Shown here: positions 1 to 9,009 of the stretch, piece after piece
Layout: every line of letters starts with the position of its first letter
How positions within the stretch are numbered: position 1 is the first letter of the stretch
NCBI GenBank assembly: GCA_947493005.1
Contig: CANLOY010000003.1
Span: 732,319 to 796,318, forward strand
Reading direction: 5' to 3'
DNA from: an uncultured Roseivirga sp.
GTDB taxonomy: Bacteria; Bacteroidota; Bacteroidia; Cytophagales; Cyclobacteriaceae
Length of the DNA stretch: 64,000 nt
Notes under the pieces: model-generated
What the model saw: the letters and a program-made list of their open reading frames with translations, nothing else
Databases searched by the model: none
Told to the model about the DNA's origin: nothing
Made by a program: the position numbers and the translations under genes

Positions 1-2
1 CA

Positions 3-356
3 CAAGAAGGTGAAAATGTGGCTATCCCAATTCAAAAGCAGTTAGATGCCTACAACAATAAAGATATTGAAGGCTTTCTAGCTCCCTATAGCGACTCAAT
101 TAAAATCTACAACCATCCAGGTCAATTGATTATTTCCGGCAAGGCCCAAATGAGAGCCAGCTATGAAGGTATGTTTAAGAATAGTCCAGACCTTTATTGT
201 ACTGTAACTAATCGAATGGTTTTAGGAAATATAATTATGGATCAGGAATCTGTAGTTATTAGCAAAGACAGGCTACCCTTTGAGGTAATTGCCATGTATA
301 AAGTTGTAAATGGCAAAATTCAAGAAGTATACTTCATTCAACCGGATAGTAAATAG
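3..356 (+). CDS. NTF2-like (SnoaL/steroid isomerase-type) protein, 5' end cut off by window
   Basis: The frame is already open at the left edge and reads QEGENVAIPIQKQLDAYN before any ATG, so the start lies outside the window. The segment QKQLDAYNNKDIEGFLAPYS followed by IKIYNHPG and a C-terminal VVNGKIQEVYFI is the pattern of the small alpha+beta-barrel NTF2-like family. Members bind or isomerise small ligands, or have no known activity; no catalytic assignment is possible here. The stop lies 13 bp before pxpA, so the two may be cotranscribed. Confidence 0.7.
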   Translation, partial: QEGENVAIPIQKQLDAYNNKDIEGFLAPYSDSIKIYNHPGQLIISGKAQMRASYEGMFKNSPDLYCTVTNRMVLGNIIMDQESVVISKDRLPFEVIAMYKVVNGKIQEVYFIQPDSK

Positions 357-369
357 CAAAACGATTAAC

Positions 370-1125
370 ATGAACTCAATAGATATTAATTGCGACATGG
401 GCGAAAGCTTTGGTAATTACATAATAGGTAATGACAAGGCCATTTTCCCATTCATTACTTCTTGTAATATTGCCTGTGGTATTCATGCAGGTGATCCTTA
501 TCATATTGAGAAAACAATTGATTTGGCTCTGGAACATAAAGTTCAGATAGGAGCTCACCCTGGCTATCCTGATTTGCAGGGGTTTGGACGTAGGGTACTT
601 CCAATGCCACAAGAAGAACTTGCTTCATTTATCAAATATCAGGTATCTGCCCTTCAGGGTATGGTGACCAGTGCGGGTGGCTCACTCAATTACGTTAAAC
701 CACATGGAGCACTATATAATGAAATCGCAAGCAACCCAACTGTTGCCAAAACAGTCTATAAAGCAATTAAGAGCATAAACCCTGAATTAAAAGTGATGGG
801 ACTAGCTGGCAGTCATGTTGAAGAAATATTATCTGATTTAGGAATGCAATATATCCCAGAAGCATTTGCGGATAGAAGATATGAGACAAATGGTAAACTC
901 AGATCGAGATCATTGAATAATTCTGTTATCAAAGATGCTAACGTTGCGGCCGAGCAAGTACTGTCAATTACCACAAAAAGCGTAGCTTACAGTTTGGAAG
1001 GAAATTCAGTTTCGATAAAAGCCAATAGCTTTTGTATACATGGAGACAACCCAGAAGCGGTAGGTATTTTACAAAGAATTGATGAATTGCTTTCAGAGAA
1101 TGGAATAGAAAAAAAGGCATTCTAA
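370..1125 (+). CDS. pxpA: 5-oxoprolinase subunit A (LamB/YcsF family)
   Basis: The protein opens with INCDMGESFGNY and contains ACGIHAGDP, QIGAHPGYPDLQGFGRR and VKPHGALYN, the hallmark segments of the LamB/YcsF family. PxpA with PxpB and PxpC forms the ATP-dependent prokaryotic 5-oxoprolinase, which opens pyroglutamate to glutamate in the cytoplasm. The ATG at 370 is chosen because family members begin directly with the INCDMGE segment. An earlier in-frame ATG at 310 would add 20 unconserved residues and overlap the upstream gene. The length of 251 aa is normal. pxpB starts 1 bp after the stop, forming one operon. Confidence 0.95.
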   Translation: MNSIDINCDMGESFGNYIIGNDKAIFPFITSCNIACGIHAGDPYHIEKTIDLALEHKVQIGAHPGYPDLQGFGRRVLPMPQEELASFIKYQVSALQGMVTSAGGSLNYVKPHGALYNEIASNPTVAKTVYKAIKSINPELKVMGLAGSHVEEILSDLGMQYIPEAFADRRYETNGKLRSRSLNNSVIKDANVAAEQVLSITTKSVAYSLEGNSVSIKANSFCIHGDNPEAVGILQRIDELLSENGIEKKAF

Positions 1126-1126
1126 T

Positions 1127-1837
1127 ATGCGAATTCAACCTTTTGGAGATAGTGCCCTGCTCGTCACTTTTGAGAATATTATCTCAGAAGAGGTTAACCA
1201 AAAGGTAATTTCCTTGTTTCATGTTTTAGAGAAGTCTGACGGTTTCAACTCTCTTATACCGGCATTTAACTCTTTAACCATAGGTGTTAATAAAACGATA
1301 TGGAGTCTAACCGAGGCTACTTCATTTGTGCAAGACATCATAAATAATCAGCAGCTGTTATCATATAATGGAGATCAAACAAGCTATGTAATCCCAGCTT
1401 GTTATGACAAAGAGTTTGGACCAGACCTAGATGAAGTGAGTACTCAATCTGGGCTCAGTCTGGATGAGGTCATACAGTTGCATACCAGTCATACTTACAG
1501 GGTATACATGTTGGGTTTTGTAGCTGGCTTTGCTTACATGGGGAGTTTACCAGAAAAGCTTTGGTGCAACAGGAAACAAACACCAAGAGTAAGAGTACCA
1601 AAAGGATCTATAGGTTTGGCTGGCAGACAAACCGGTATTTACCCTACTGATGCTCCCGGTGGATGGCAACTCATAGGACAAACACCACTTGAAATGTTTA
1701 ATCCCGACAGGTTAAAGATGAGCTTGTTAAAACCTGGTGACCTTGTACGCTTTCGAGCAGTTGAAAAGGATGAGTTTAAAATCATCAAATTAAAAATTGA
1801 AACTGGGATTTTTGAAATGGAAACTATAGATGAGTGA
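1127..1837 (+). CDS. pxpB: 5-oxoprolinase subunit B (KipI family)
   Basis: This 236-aa protein starts MRIQPFGDSALLVTF. It carries TYRVYMLGFVAGFAYMGSLP, then TPRVRVPKGSIGLAGRQTGIYP and PGGWQLIGQTP, the diagnostic blocks of the carboxyltransferase C/D (KipI, allophanate hydrolase subunit 1-like) family. In the PxpABC complex it acts with PxpC on pyroglutamate activation. Its last codons overlap pxpC by 8 bp, which suggests translational coupling. Nothing is unusual in length or motifs. Confidence 0.94.
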   Translation: MRIQPFGDSALLVTFENIISEEVNQKVISLFHVLEKSDGFNSLIPAFNSLTIGVNKTIWSLTEATSFVQDIINNQQLLSYNGDQTSYVIPACYDKEFGPDLDEVSTQSGLSLDEVIQLHTSHTYRVYMLGFVAGFAYMGSLPEKLWCNRKQTPRVRVPKGSIGLAGRQTGIYPTDAPGGWQLIGQTPLEMFNPDRLKMSLLKPGDLVRFRAVEKDEFKIIKLKIETGIFEMETIDE

Positions 1838-2708
1838 CAACTTAAAACTCATATTGAACAAAGCCGGCTTCCATACTTCTATTCAAGACGAAGGTCGATT
1901 TGGAGTTCAAGATCTGGGAATCCCTATAGGCGGTGCCCTCGATAAAGAAGCCATGCAAACTGCCAACATGCTGGTTGGCAATTCTCCAAACACCCCTGTC
2001 CTCGAAATCACCATGATTGGGCCCAAAATATCTTTTCAGGGCAAAGGGCAAATTGCAATCACCGGAGCCGATATGACTCCAGAACTCAATGGCCAACACA
2101 CTGACTCATATAAAACTGTTAATATTAACTCAGGTGATGAGTTAGTATTTCATAATGCAAAAACAGGGTGCAGGGCATATATAAGTATAGGTGGTGAATG
2201 GGAAACCACAAAGTGGCTGGAAAGCTACAGTTCATCCTCTATCTTGGACAATCATTCCCAACTAAAAGATGGCGATTCACTTTCTGTTAAGTCTAACCTA
2301 CCAATAGATGTTAAGGAATATCCCCTATCTAAAAGGCCGATTTATTCATATTGTTACATCATAAGAGTAGTTACAGGACCTGAATTTGAGCTGTTCGACC
2401 TACCTCAAATCGAAGATTTTTTCAACAAAATATTTACAGTAGGTAATGAGTCAAACCGTATGGGATACAGATTGAATGGCGAACTAGTTAATTACTCTCC
2501 AAAAAGAGAAGAAATTTCATCGGGTATTGTGACTGGAACCGTACAAATCACAAGTGCAGGAAATCCCATTATATTATTGGCAGATGCACAAACTACCGGA
2601 GGGTACCCAAGAATTGCAAATGTGGTTACTGAAGATTTAAGTATTGTTGCTCAAATGAAACCTGGAGATGAGCTAAAGTTTATGCTAATTAGTCAGGAAG
2701 ATCTATAA
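1830..2708 (+). CDS. pxpC: 5-oxoprolinase subunit C (KipA family)
   Basis: The 292-aa product contains AGFHTSIQDEGRFGVQDLGIP, GGALDKEAMQTANMLVGN, an ITGADM block and a C-terminal ADAQTTGGYPRIANV, as in the biotin-dependent carboxyltransferase A/B (KipA) family. It completes the pxpABC operon. In other Bacteroidota this operon often neighbours an Nramp-like transporter, but none is present here. The operon ends at a hairpin terminator a few bases after the stop. Confidence 0.94.
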   Translation: MSDNLKLILNKAGFHTSIQDEGRFGVQDLGIPIGGALDKEAMQTANMLVGNSPNTPVLEITMIGPKISFQGKGQIAITGADMTPELNGQHTDSYKTVNINSGDELVFHNAKTGCRAYISIGGEWETTKWLESYSSSSILDNHSQLKDGDSLSVKSNLPIDVKEYPLSKRPIYSYCYIIRVVTGPEFELFDLPQIEDFFNKIFTVGNESNRMGYRLNGELVNYSPKREEISSGIVTGTVQITSAGNPIILLADAQTTGGYPRIANVVTEDLSIVAQMKPGDELKFMLISQEDL

Positions 2709-2716
2709 AATGCGAA

Positions 2717-2743
2717 AAGGCGATCTCCGTTCGAAATCGCCTT
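2717..2743. terminator. Bidirectional hairpin terminator after pxpC
   Basis: AAGGCGAT (2717-2724) pairs perfectly with ATCGCCTT (2736-2743) around an 11-nt loop. On the minus strand the stem is followed by TTCGCATTTT. It lies between the convergent pxpC and the gene at 2770-3120 and could serve both. Confidence 0.75.
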
Positions 2744-2769
2744 AATCAACCTTAAACTAAAACTACTAA

Positions 2770-3120
2770 CTAATTATTCAATTGATAATATTCTGTACCT
2801 GATTGTTCAATAAGCAAATCAGCTTGTCTCAGAATCTGAAGTTCCTCTTCATCTAGTTCTGATCTTATTCCTGAAACAAGCAACTCGTTGTTATCGTCAT
2901 AAACCTTAACGAGTTCCTCTCCCTCTACTAATTCTTCTCCTTCGATTTCTTCGAAATATTCGTCCACATACTCATCTACATACTCTGTAAAATGAGCATC
3001 TGCTAACGCAGGAGACTCCGATAAATTTGCTATTGAATTTGACTTGGCAGAAGTGAAAATCGTGCCTGCCAGAAGAAGCGCTAAAAGCGCTGAAATATTT
3101 TTTTTACTTACAGTTTTCAT
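2770..3120 (-). CDS. Small acidic secreted protein, unknown function
   Basis: I do not recognise this 116-aa protein. It has a clear N-terminal signal peptide (basic MKTVSKKN, then hydrophobic ALLALLLAGTIF and a small-residue region). The mature part is strongly acidic, with short internal duplications (EYVDEYVDEYFEE, then GEELVEGEELV). The C-terminal half is helix-prone (DEEELQILRQADLLIEQ). It is monocistronic with its own upstream region. It probably works in the periplasm or outside the cell; no enzymatic motif is visible. Confidence 0.7.
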   Translation of the reverse strand: MKTVSKKNISALLALLLAGTIFTSAKSNSIANLSESPALADAHFTEYVDEYVDEYFEEIEGEELVEGEELVKVYDDNNELLVSGIRSELDEEELQILRQADLLIEQSGTEYYQLNN

Positions 3121-3137
3121 GTTGTTGATATTTTGAG

Positions 3138-3194
3138 TTCCGTCTCGTTTGACGGAAATATTTGACCTATTAAAATTGACCGTTGTTTTTGACC
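3138..3194. repeat. Four evenly spaced TTGAC repeats with a hairpin upstream of the acidic secreted protein
   Basis: TTTGAC or TTGAC occurs at 3148, 3161, 3176 and 3188, a spacing of about 13-15 bp. The first copy also forms an inverted repeat, TTCCGTC/GACGGAA (3138-3144 and 3151-3157), which would fold as a hairpin in the leader of the 2770-3120 gene. The remainder of the 300-bp gap to queA holds no gene; it presumably contains both divergent promoters. Confidence 0.4.
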
Positions 3195-3423
3195 TGCCAA
3201 CTATTTGTCAATCCTTGTGCCAAAAAACATAAACAACTGATAAACAACACATTACATCCAAATTAAATTTTGTCATACTTGAACCATGTTCGTTTTCGTG
3301 CATAAACCCGTACACATTTGTTCGATTTGCAGTCTTGAAAAAGTTGCATTTGAACCAAAAAAAATGTTTAACGGTCTTTAAAGCGGATAAATTGAGTATT
3401 TCGATTTAACTTGCCCACCGAAT

Positions 3424-4635
3424 ATGAGTGTACCTGATTCACCTGATTTAGAGGTAATAAATTATCAGCTTCCTGACGAAAAAATTGCCAAGCACCCAAT
3501 GGCAAACAGGGATGCATCTAAACTGCTTGTTTACCAGAATGGACATATCTCTGATGCAGTCTTCAAAGATGTTTCGCAGTTTATTGATAGCAATAGCACG
3601 CTGTTCTTTAACAATACCAGGGTAATTCCGGCTCGCTTATTCTTTTTTAAGGAAACTGGTGCCCAAATCGAAATCTTTCTGCTCCAACCTATTCTTCCCT
3701 CCAATATTATCAGTACTGTAATGGAAGCCACTCAAAGGGTAACATGGAAATGCATGGTAGGGAACTTGAGAAAATGGAAAGATGAAAATGTATTAGTACA
3801 TAAACTCAGCGATCAAGGCACAACCATCAACCTTAAAGCCAGTATTGTTGACCGTGATAACAAGCACATCTGTTTTGAGTGGGACGATGCGGATTATTCT
3901 TTTGCAGAGGTAATAGAACTAGTTGGAGAAGTTCCTCTTCCACCCTACTTAAACAGAGAAGCCGAACCTGAGGACAAACCGAGATACCAAACAGTATACT
4001 CCTCTGAAGAGGGTGCTGTAGCCGCACCAACCGCGGGTCTTCACTTTACCGATGACATTCTTGAAGAACTAAAACAAAAAGGAGTAAAAGAGTCATTCTT
4101 AACCTTACATGTAAGTGCTGGCACATTTCAACCCATTAAAGTTGATGATGCCCGGGATCATCCTATGCACTCAGAACAAATTGAGGTTGATATTCAAAGC
4201 ATTGAAGAAATTGTAGAAGCCAAAAAAATCATTGCTGTCGGAACTACTTCAATGAGATCTTTAGAGAGTCTATATTGGTTTGGTGTAAGGCTTCAAAATG
4301 GAAATAATTCATTCTCCATTGAAAAGCTGGAGATATACAATGATTCCCAAACACTGCCTACGAGGAAAGAAGCATTTCAAAGTATTTTAAACTGGATGCA
4401 GTCCCATTCATTAGATAAACTAACTGGTAGAACCGAGATTTTCATAATGCCAGGATATCAATTCAGGGTTTGCGATGGGCTGATCACTAACTTTCATCAA
4501 CCGGGAAGTACTTTGTTATTACTAGTATCAGCATTTATTGGCAATGACTGGCAAAAAGTATATAACTATGCACTTAATAATAATTATAGGTTTTTGAGCT
4601 ACGGAGACTCTTCCATTTTGCTTCCTAAATCTTAA
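3424..4635 (+). CDS. queA: S-adenosylmethionine:tRNA ribosyltransferase-isomerase QueA
   Basis: QueA transfers and isomerises the ribosyl moiety of SAM onto 7-aminomethyl-7-deazaguanine in tRNA to give epoxyqueuosine. Diagnostic blocks are the N-terminal YQLPDEKIAKHP, the internal GAVAAPTAGLHFT, LHVSAGTFQPI and the C-terminal FIMPGYQFRVCDGLITNFHQPGS segment (shown in part). At 403 aa it is longer than the approximately 350-aa proteobacterial enzymes, which is common in Bacteroidota. It precedes the MscS gene by 19 bp and may be cotranscribed with it. Confidence 0.95.
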   Translation: MSVPDSPDLEVINYQLPDEKIAKHPMANRDASKLLVYQNGHISDAVFKDVSQFIDSNSTLFFNNTRVIPARLFFFKETGAQIEIFLLQPILPSNIISTVMEATQRVTWKCMVGNLRKWKDENVLVHKLSDQGTTINLKASIVDRDNKHICFEWDDADYSFAEVIELVGEVPLPPYLNREAEPEDKPRYQTVYSSEEGAVAAPTAGLHFTDDILEELKQKGVKESFLTLHVSAGTFQPIKVDDARDHPMHSEQIEVDIQSIEEIVEAKKIIAVGTTSMRSLESLYWFGVRLQNGNNSFSIEKLEIYNDSQTLPTRKEAFQSILNWMQSHSLDKLTGRTEIFIMPGYQFRVCDGLITNFHQPGSTLLLLVSAFIGNDWQKVYNYALNNNYRFLSYGDSSILLPKS

Positions 4636-4654
4636 AAGATAACTATATTGGCGT

Positions 4655-5800
4655 ATGGATATTTATGATCGCCTGATCAACTATATCAACAGTCACATCC
4701 CTATTCTGGGAGAGAAAATTTACATTCTTGATGTAGAGATTCCTTTTTCAGTTAGTGAAATAGTAATCCCCATTATTGTACTGATTCTATTCAACATTAT
4801 CGGGAATATAGTTCGTGCCACGCTAATCAATAGGATACTACCAAGGTATGTAGAAGATCGCAAGACCGTACTTTCAATTGGCAACACTACTAAATATGTG
4901 ATTCTTGCCATTGGTTTAGTTCTGGTTCTATCAGCCATTGGTCTGGATGGAGAATCAGATCTTAATCCGACCATTATCAGCGATCAGGAAAATCCGGTCA
5001 AGTTATTCGACTTTTTCCGATTAACACTTTTAATCGTATTGCTGGTTTTCCTTTCAGGAAAGTTGAAATCCATTTTTGTTAAACAGATACTGTCGAAATA
5101 CTCGGAAGACATTGGTGTTAGTCAATCCATCGGCACCATTATTCAGTATTTCTTTATAGTACTTGGTGCTTTTATTATAATTCAGAGTTCAGGAATCAAC
5201 CTGGGTTCACTTAATGTGCTGGCCGGTGCATTGGGCGTGGGTATAGGTTTTGGTATGCAAAACATAGCCAATAACTTTATTTCAGGCCTGATTATCCTTT
5301 TTGAAAGACCCATCAAAGTGGGTGATCGTATTGAAGTAGGCAATGTATCCGGAGATGTAGTAAAAGTTTCATCCAGGGCTACAACGGTTAACACCAATGA
5401 TAACATTTCGATTATCATTCCTAATTCGGACTTAATCAATAAGCAGGTGATCAACTGGAGTCACAATGATAGAAGAATTCGTTTTCATGTTCCGGTTGGT
5501 GTTTCATATAAAGAAGACCCTTCGGTAATAAAGAAACTGCTTTTAGAAGTAGCCGAGAATCATTCTGACATTTTAAAAAGACCAAAACCAGATGTACTAT
5601 TTATAGGTTATGGAGAAAGCTCTCTGGACTTTGACCTGATGGTTTGGACCAATACCTATATCGACCGACCAATCATCTTAAAAAGTCAACTTTACTATCA
5701 AATATTTGAGACGTTCAAGGAACACAATATCGAAATTCCTTACCCTCAAAGAGATTTACATTTAAAATCCGGGTGGTCAAATACAGATAAACCAGTGTAA
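4655..5800 (+). CDS. MscS-family mechanosensitive ion channel
   Basis: The 381-aa protein has about four N-terminal hydrophobic helices. These are followed by the pore-lining TM3 block LNVLAGALGVGIGFGMQNIA and the adjoining FISGLIILFERPIKVGDRIEV, which are the MscS signature, and then the beta domain and C-terminal alpha/beta domain. It releases solutes through the inner membrane on hypo-osmotic shock. With the potassium uptake genes just downstream this forms a small osmoregulation neighbourhood, although trkA begins 81 bp later and may have its own promoter. Confidence 0.92.
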   Translation: MDIYDRLINYINSHIPILGEKIYILDVEIPFSVSEIVIPIIVLILFNIIGNIVRATLINRILPRYVEDRKTVLSIGNTTKYVILAIGLVLVLSAIGLDGESDLNPTIISDQENPVKLFDFFRLTLLIVLLVFLSGKLKSIFVKQILSKYSEDIGVSQSIGTIIQYFFIVLGAFIIIQSSGINLGSLNVLAGALGVGIGFGMQNIANNFISGLIILFERPIKVGDRIEVGNVSGDVVKVSSRATTVNTNDNISIIIPNSDLINKQVINWSHNDRRIRFHVPVGVSYKEDPSVIKKLLLEVAENHSDILKRPKPDVLFIGYGESSLDFDLMVWTNTYIDRPIILKSQLYYQIFETFKEHNIEIPYPQRDLHLKSGWSNTDKPV

Positions 5801-5881
5801 ACGTTTTATCAGGAATCGAGATTAATGTCACCATCAATTCATTATTATTTTTAAATTGGCGGACTTTACAAGAGGAATCAG

Positions 5882-7222
5882 ATGAGAGTAATCATTGCGG
5901 GAGTTGGAAATGTAGGGTTTCATTTGGCTAAATTATTATGTCAGGAAGGACAAGATATTGTGCTTATTGACAAGGCACCTGATAAATTAAAACAGGCAGG
6001 AAATACTATAGATGCTGCTACTATTAAAGGCACATCTACTTCTTATGCCGTATTAGAAGAAGCAGGTGTGGCAGATGCAGACCTTTTAATTGCCGTTACT
6101 TCTTCCGAAGAATCCAATATTGCAACTGCAATAATAGCTAAGCATTTAGGTGCCAAACGTACTATTGCCCGCATTTCTAATACAGAGTTTATCTATCAAA
6201 AAGATAAGCTAAACCTTAAGCACCTAGGAATAGATGATGTTATTTCTCCCGAATCACTAGCAGCTAAAGAGATTAAAAGGTTACTAAAAGAAGTAGCCGT
6301 TACCGATAGCTTTGAATTTGAAAAGGGACTTTTGCAAATGATAGGTGTTAATATCAATGCTAAAAGTCCACTGAAGGGTAAATCAATGCTGGAGGTAGCA
6401 AAGATCAACCCTGATCAGTCATTTATGACTGTGGCCATTTTGAGAGATAATGAAACCATTATTCCTTATGGAGACACCTGTTTTCAGGAAAACGACCATG
6501 CCTATTTTATAGCTCAGCCCGAAGGGGTTGAAAAGCTGCTCTTTCTGGCAGGAAAGAAAAAAGAAGGTGTGAAGAGCATTATGATACTGGGAGGTTCAAG
6601 AGTTGGTTTTCATGCTGCCAGAATTCTAAGCCCGCGATACAATGTAAGACTCATTGAAAGAGACCCTCAAAAGTGTTTTGAACTAGCCGATCAATTACCA
6701 GATGCCATGGTAATTAATGGAGATGGTAGAAATGTTGATTTGCTTGAAGAAGAAAGCATTAATGACATGGATGCTTTCATAGCAGTTACCGGTGATTCCG
6801 AAACCAACATCATTTCTTGCCTTGTTGCCAAGAAAATGGGCGTAAAGAAGACCATTGCAATGGTTGAAAACATGGACTATATACACCTTTCTCAAAGTAT
6901 TGGTGTAGACACCATGATTAACAAAAAGCTAATCGCGGCAAACTTTATATTCCGACATATTCGACAGGGTGAAATTGTATCAATTGCCAGTATTCATGGC
7001 GTAGATGCAGAAATTCTTGAGTTTGAAGTACAGGATAACTCAAAGATCACTCATCAGGAATTAAGAAATTTACAATTCCCTAAATCAGCGATTATCGGAG
7101 GTGTAATCAGAGATGGTAAAGGTTTAACAACTCCTGGGAACTTTAGATTCCAACCAAAGGATAGAGTTGTAGTATTATCAAAAATTGAGTGCATAAAGAA
7201 AGTTGAAGACTACTTCATCTAA
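5882..7222 (+). CDS. trkA: Trk potassium uptake regulatory subunit TrkA
   Basis: The 446-aa protein is a duplicated RCK unit. The first Rossmann domain opens with AGVGNVGFHLAKLL (residues about 5-18). The second begins near residue 235 with GGSRVGFHAARIL. Each is followed by a smaller TrkA-C domain ending in segments such as DRVVVLSKIE. It binds NAD(H)/ATP at the cytoplasmic face and gates the TrkH channel. The 9-bp gap to trkH shows they are one operon. Confidence 0.94.
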   Translation: MRVIIAGVGNVGFHLAKLLCQEGQDIVLIDKAPDKLKQAGNTIDAATIKGTSTSYAVLEEAGVADADLLIAVTSSEESNIATAIIAKHLGAKRTIARISNTEFIYQKDKLNLKHLGIDDVISPESLAAKEIKRLLKEVAVTDSFEFEKGLLQMIGVNINAKSPLKGKSMLEVAKINPDQSFMTVAILRDNETIIPYGDTCFQENDHAYFIAQPEGVEKLLFLAGKKKEGVKSIMILGGSRVGFHAARILSPRYNVRLIERDPQKCFELADQLPDAMVINGDGRNVDLLEEESINDMDAFIAVTGDSETNIISCLVAKKMGVKKTIAMVENMDYIHLSQSIGVDTMINKKLIAANFIFRHIRQGEIVSIASIHGVDAEILEFEVQDNSKITHQELRNLQFPKSAIIGGVIRDGKGLTTPGNFRFQPKDRVVVLSKIECIKKVEDYFI

Positions 7223-7231
7223 AGCATTTAT

Positions 7232-8686
7232 ATGAGGTTTAACCTAAAAGTTATTGGCGATATTCTGGGGATACTTCTCCTGATCAATGGTGGCTTTATG
7301 GCACTCTGCCTTCCAGTTTCGTTTTACTTTAAAGAAAGCGACTGGGTTGCCATACTAACCTCAAGCTTAATCACACTGGGAGTTGGTTTTCTTCTACGAT
7401 ATACCACACGAAACAAAAAGAGTAAAGAATTAAAGAAAAAGGACGGGTACCTGATTGTAACCTCTGGCTGGATTTTCATGTCCATCTTTGGAGCACTGCC
7501 CTATATCATCAGTGGTGCAATACCTAATTTCAGTAACGCATTTTTCGAAACTATTTCTGGTTACACCACCACAGGTGCTTCTATTCTAACTGACATTGTA
7601 GCCGTTCCTAATGGCATTTTGTTCTGGCGTAGCTTAACCCAGTGGATAGGTGGAATGGGAATTATTGTACTCGCCCTTGCCATCCTTCCCTTCTTAGGTA
7701 TTGGCGGTATGCAGCTATTTGTAGCAGAAGCCCCGGGAATTACCCCGGATAAACTACAACCAAGAATTCAGGAAACAGCAAAGAGGTTGTGGTTTCTCTA
7801 TGTTGGGTTAACACTTGCTGAAGCCATTGCATTATACTTCGCGGGTATGAGTCCATTCGATTCTATCAACCACTCGCTTACCACAATGGCAACTGGTGGT
7901 TTTTCCACTAAAAATGATAGTCTCCAATTTGCCGATCCAACGATTCAGTACATCGTTATCTTTTTTATGTTTCTGGCAGGAACCAGTTTTACCCTCACCT
8001 ATTTTGCCTTAAAACGAAACTTCAAAAAGATCATAAAAAATGAGGAGTTCATTGTTTACACCTCCTTTATTATTGGTATTACCATTATTGTGACCGTAAC
8101 GCTGTTCTTTGTAAAAGATCAGGCTTTTGAAAAATCTTTCCGTGATGCTCTTTTTCAGGTAGTCTCATTAGTTACTACCACCGGTTTTGTTTCTGCTGAC
8201 TATACATCTTGGGCGCCATTTCTTTCAGTACTCTTTTTTGCCTTGCTCTTTGTAGGCGGATCTGCGGGCTCCACGGCTGGGGGAGTAAAAGTGATCAGGC
8301 ACATTGTACTTTTCAAAAACTCTTTTCTTGAATTGAAAAGACAGCTGCATCCATCGGCCATTATGCCTGTAAGATTAAGTGGAAAAGCAATTGAGCAAAG
8401 CATTGTATATAATGTACTTGCATTTATAATGATCTACATTCTAGTGTTTCTGGTAGGCGTTATTCTGCTTTCTTCTATGAATGTGGACTTCGATACTGCA
8501 TTCGGTGCTGTAGCCACTTCTTTGGGCAATGTAGGGCCAGGAATTGGTGATGTAGGGCCTGTAGATAACTTTTCTGGAATGCCGACCGCAGGAAAGTGGT
8601 TACTTTCGGCCTTAATGCTCCTCGGTAGGTTAGAGCTATTTACAGTATTGATGTTGCTTTCTCCACACTTCTGGAGAAAAAGATAA
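7232..8686 (+). CDS. trkH: Trk-type potassium transporter membrane subunit TrkH
   Basis: This 484-aa polytopic membrane protein contains the four selectivity-filter-like repeats of the TrkH/KtrB superfamily: SGYTTTGAS, TMATGGFST, TTTGFVSAD and ATSLGNVGPG. It also has the conserved FVGGSAGSTAGGVKVIR block. It forms the K+ pathway controlled by the TrkA product encoded immediately upstream. The stop codon abuts the stop of the convergent HMA gene with no intervening base. Confidence 0.95.
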   Translation: MRFNLKVIGDILGILLLINGGFMALCLPVSFYFKESDWVAILTSSLITLGVGFLLRYTTRNKKSKELKKKDGYLIVTSGWIFMSIFGALPYIISGAIPNFSNAFFETISGYTTTGASILTDIVAVPNGILFWRSLTQWIGGMGIIVLALAILPFLGIGGMQLFVAEAPGITPDKLQPRIQETAKRLWFLYVGLTLAEAIALYFAGMSPFDSINHSLTTMATGGFSTKNDSLQFADPTIQYIVIFFMFLAGTSFTLTYFALKRNFKKIIKNEEFIVYTSFIIGITIIVTVTLFFVKDQAFEKSFRDALFQVVSLVTTTGFVSADYTSWAPFLSVLFFALLFVGGSAGSTAGGVKVIRHIVLFKNSFLELKRQLHPSAIMPVRLSGKAIEQSIVYNVLAFIMIYILVFLVGVILLSSMNVDFDTAFGAVATSLGNVGPGIGDVGPVDNFSGMPTAGKWLLSALMLLGRLELFTVLMLLSPHFWRKR

Positions 8687-8914
8687 TCAGAAAGAGAACA
8701 ACCCTTTCTTCTCTTTTATTTCAAACCCAGCTTCCTTAACTGCATTTATTACCTCCGTTTTGTCAATTGCTTCTCCCTGAACGGTCAGTAATTTCTTCTT
8801 CGATTCAGTATCGACACTCCAGTCAGATACAGTCTCAACCTTTTCCAAAAAGGGAGTTACCGTTGCAATACAACCTCCACAATTAATATTTGTCTTAAAA
8901 ATGGCCTTCTTCAT
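8687..8914 (-). CDS. Heavy-metal-associated (HMA) domain protein
   Basis: The 75-aa protein is a single HMA ferredoxin-like domain with the metal-binding pair C12-GG-C15 (INCGGCIATV) and the usual downstream KEAGFEI segment. Such proteins bind Cu(I) or similar soft metals and pass them to P-type ATPases. No ATPase gene is adjacent. The methionine normally preceding the CxxC region is replaced (TNINCGGC), as in many Bacteroidota homologues. It converges exactly with trkH. Confidence 0.88.
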   Translation of the reverse strand: MKKAIFKTNINCGGCIATVTPFLEKVETVSDWSVDTESKKKLLTVQGEAIDKTEVINAVKEAGFEIKEKKGLFSF

Positions 8915-9009
8915 TTTAGATCACTTATATTGTTGAAACAATGTATCTTAGTATATTTCCAATTGCTAATTAATAGCAATACAAATCATATCTCAATATA
9001 GTTCAGACT

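Noticed and set aside
310..369. Upstream ATG for pxpA at 310
   Set aside because: It overlaps the preceding gene and adds 20 residues absent from the family, which starts at the INCDMGE block.
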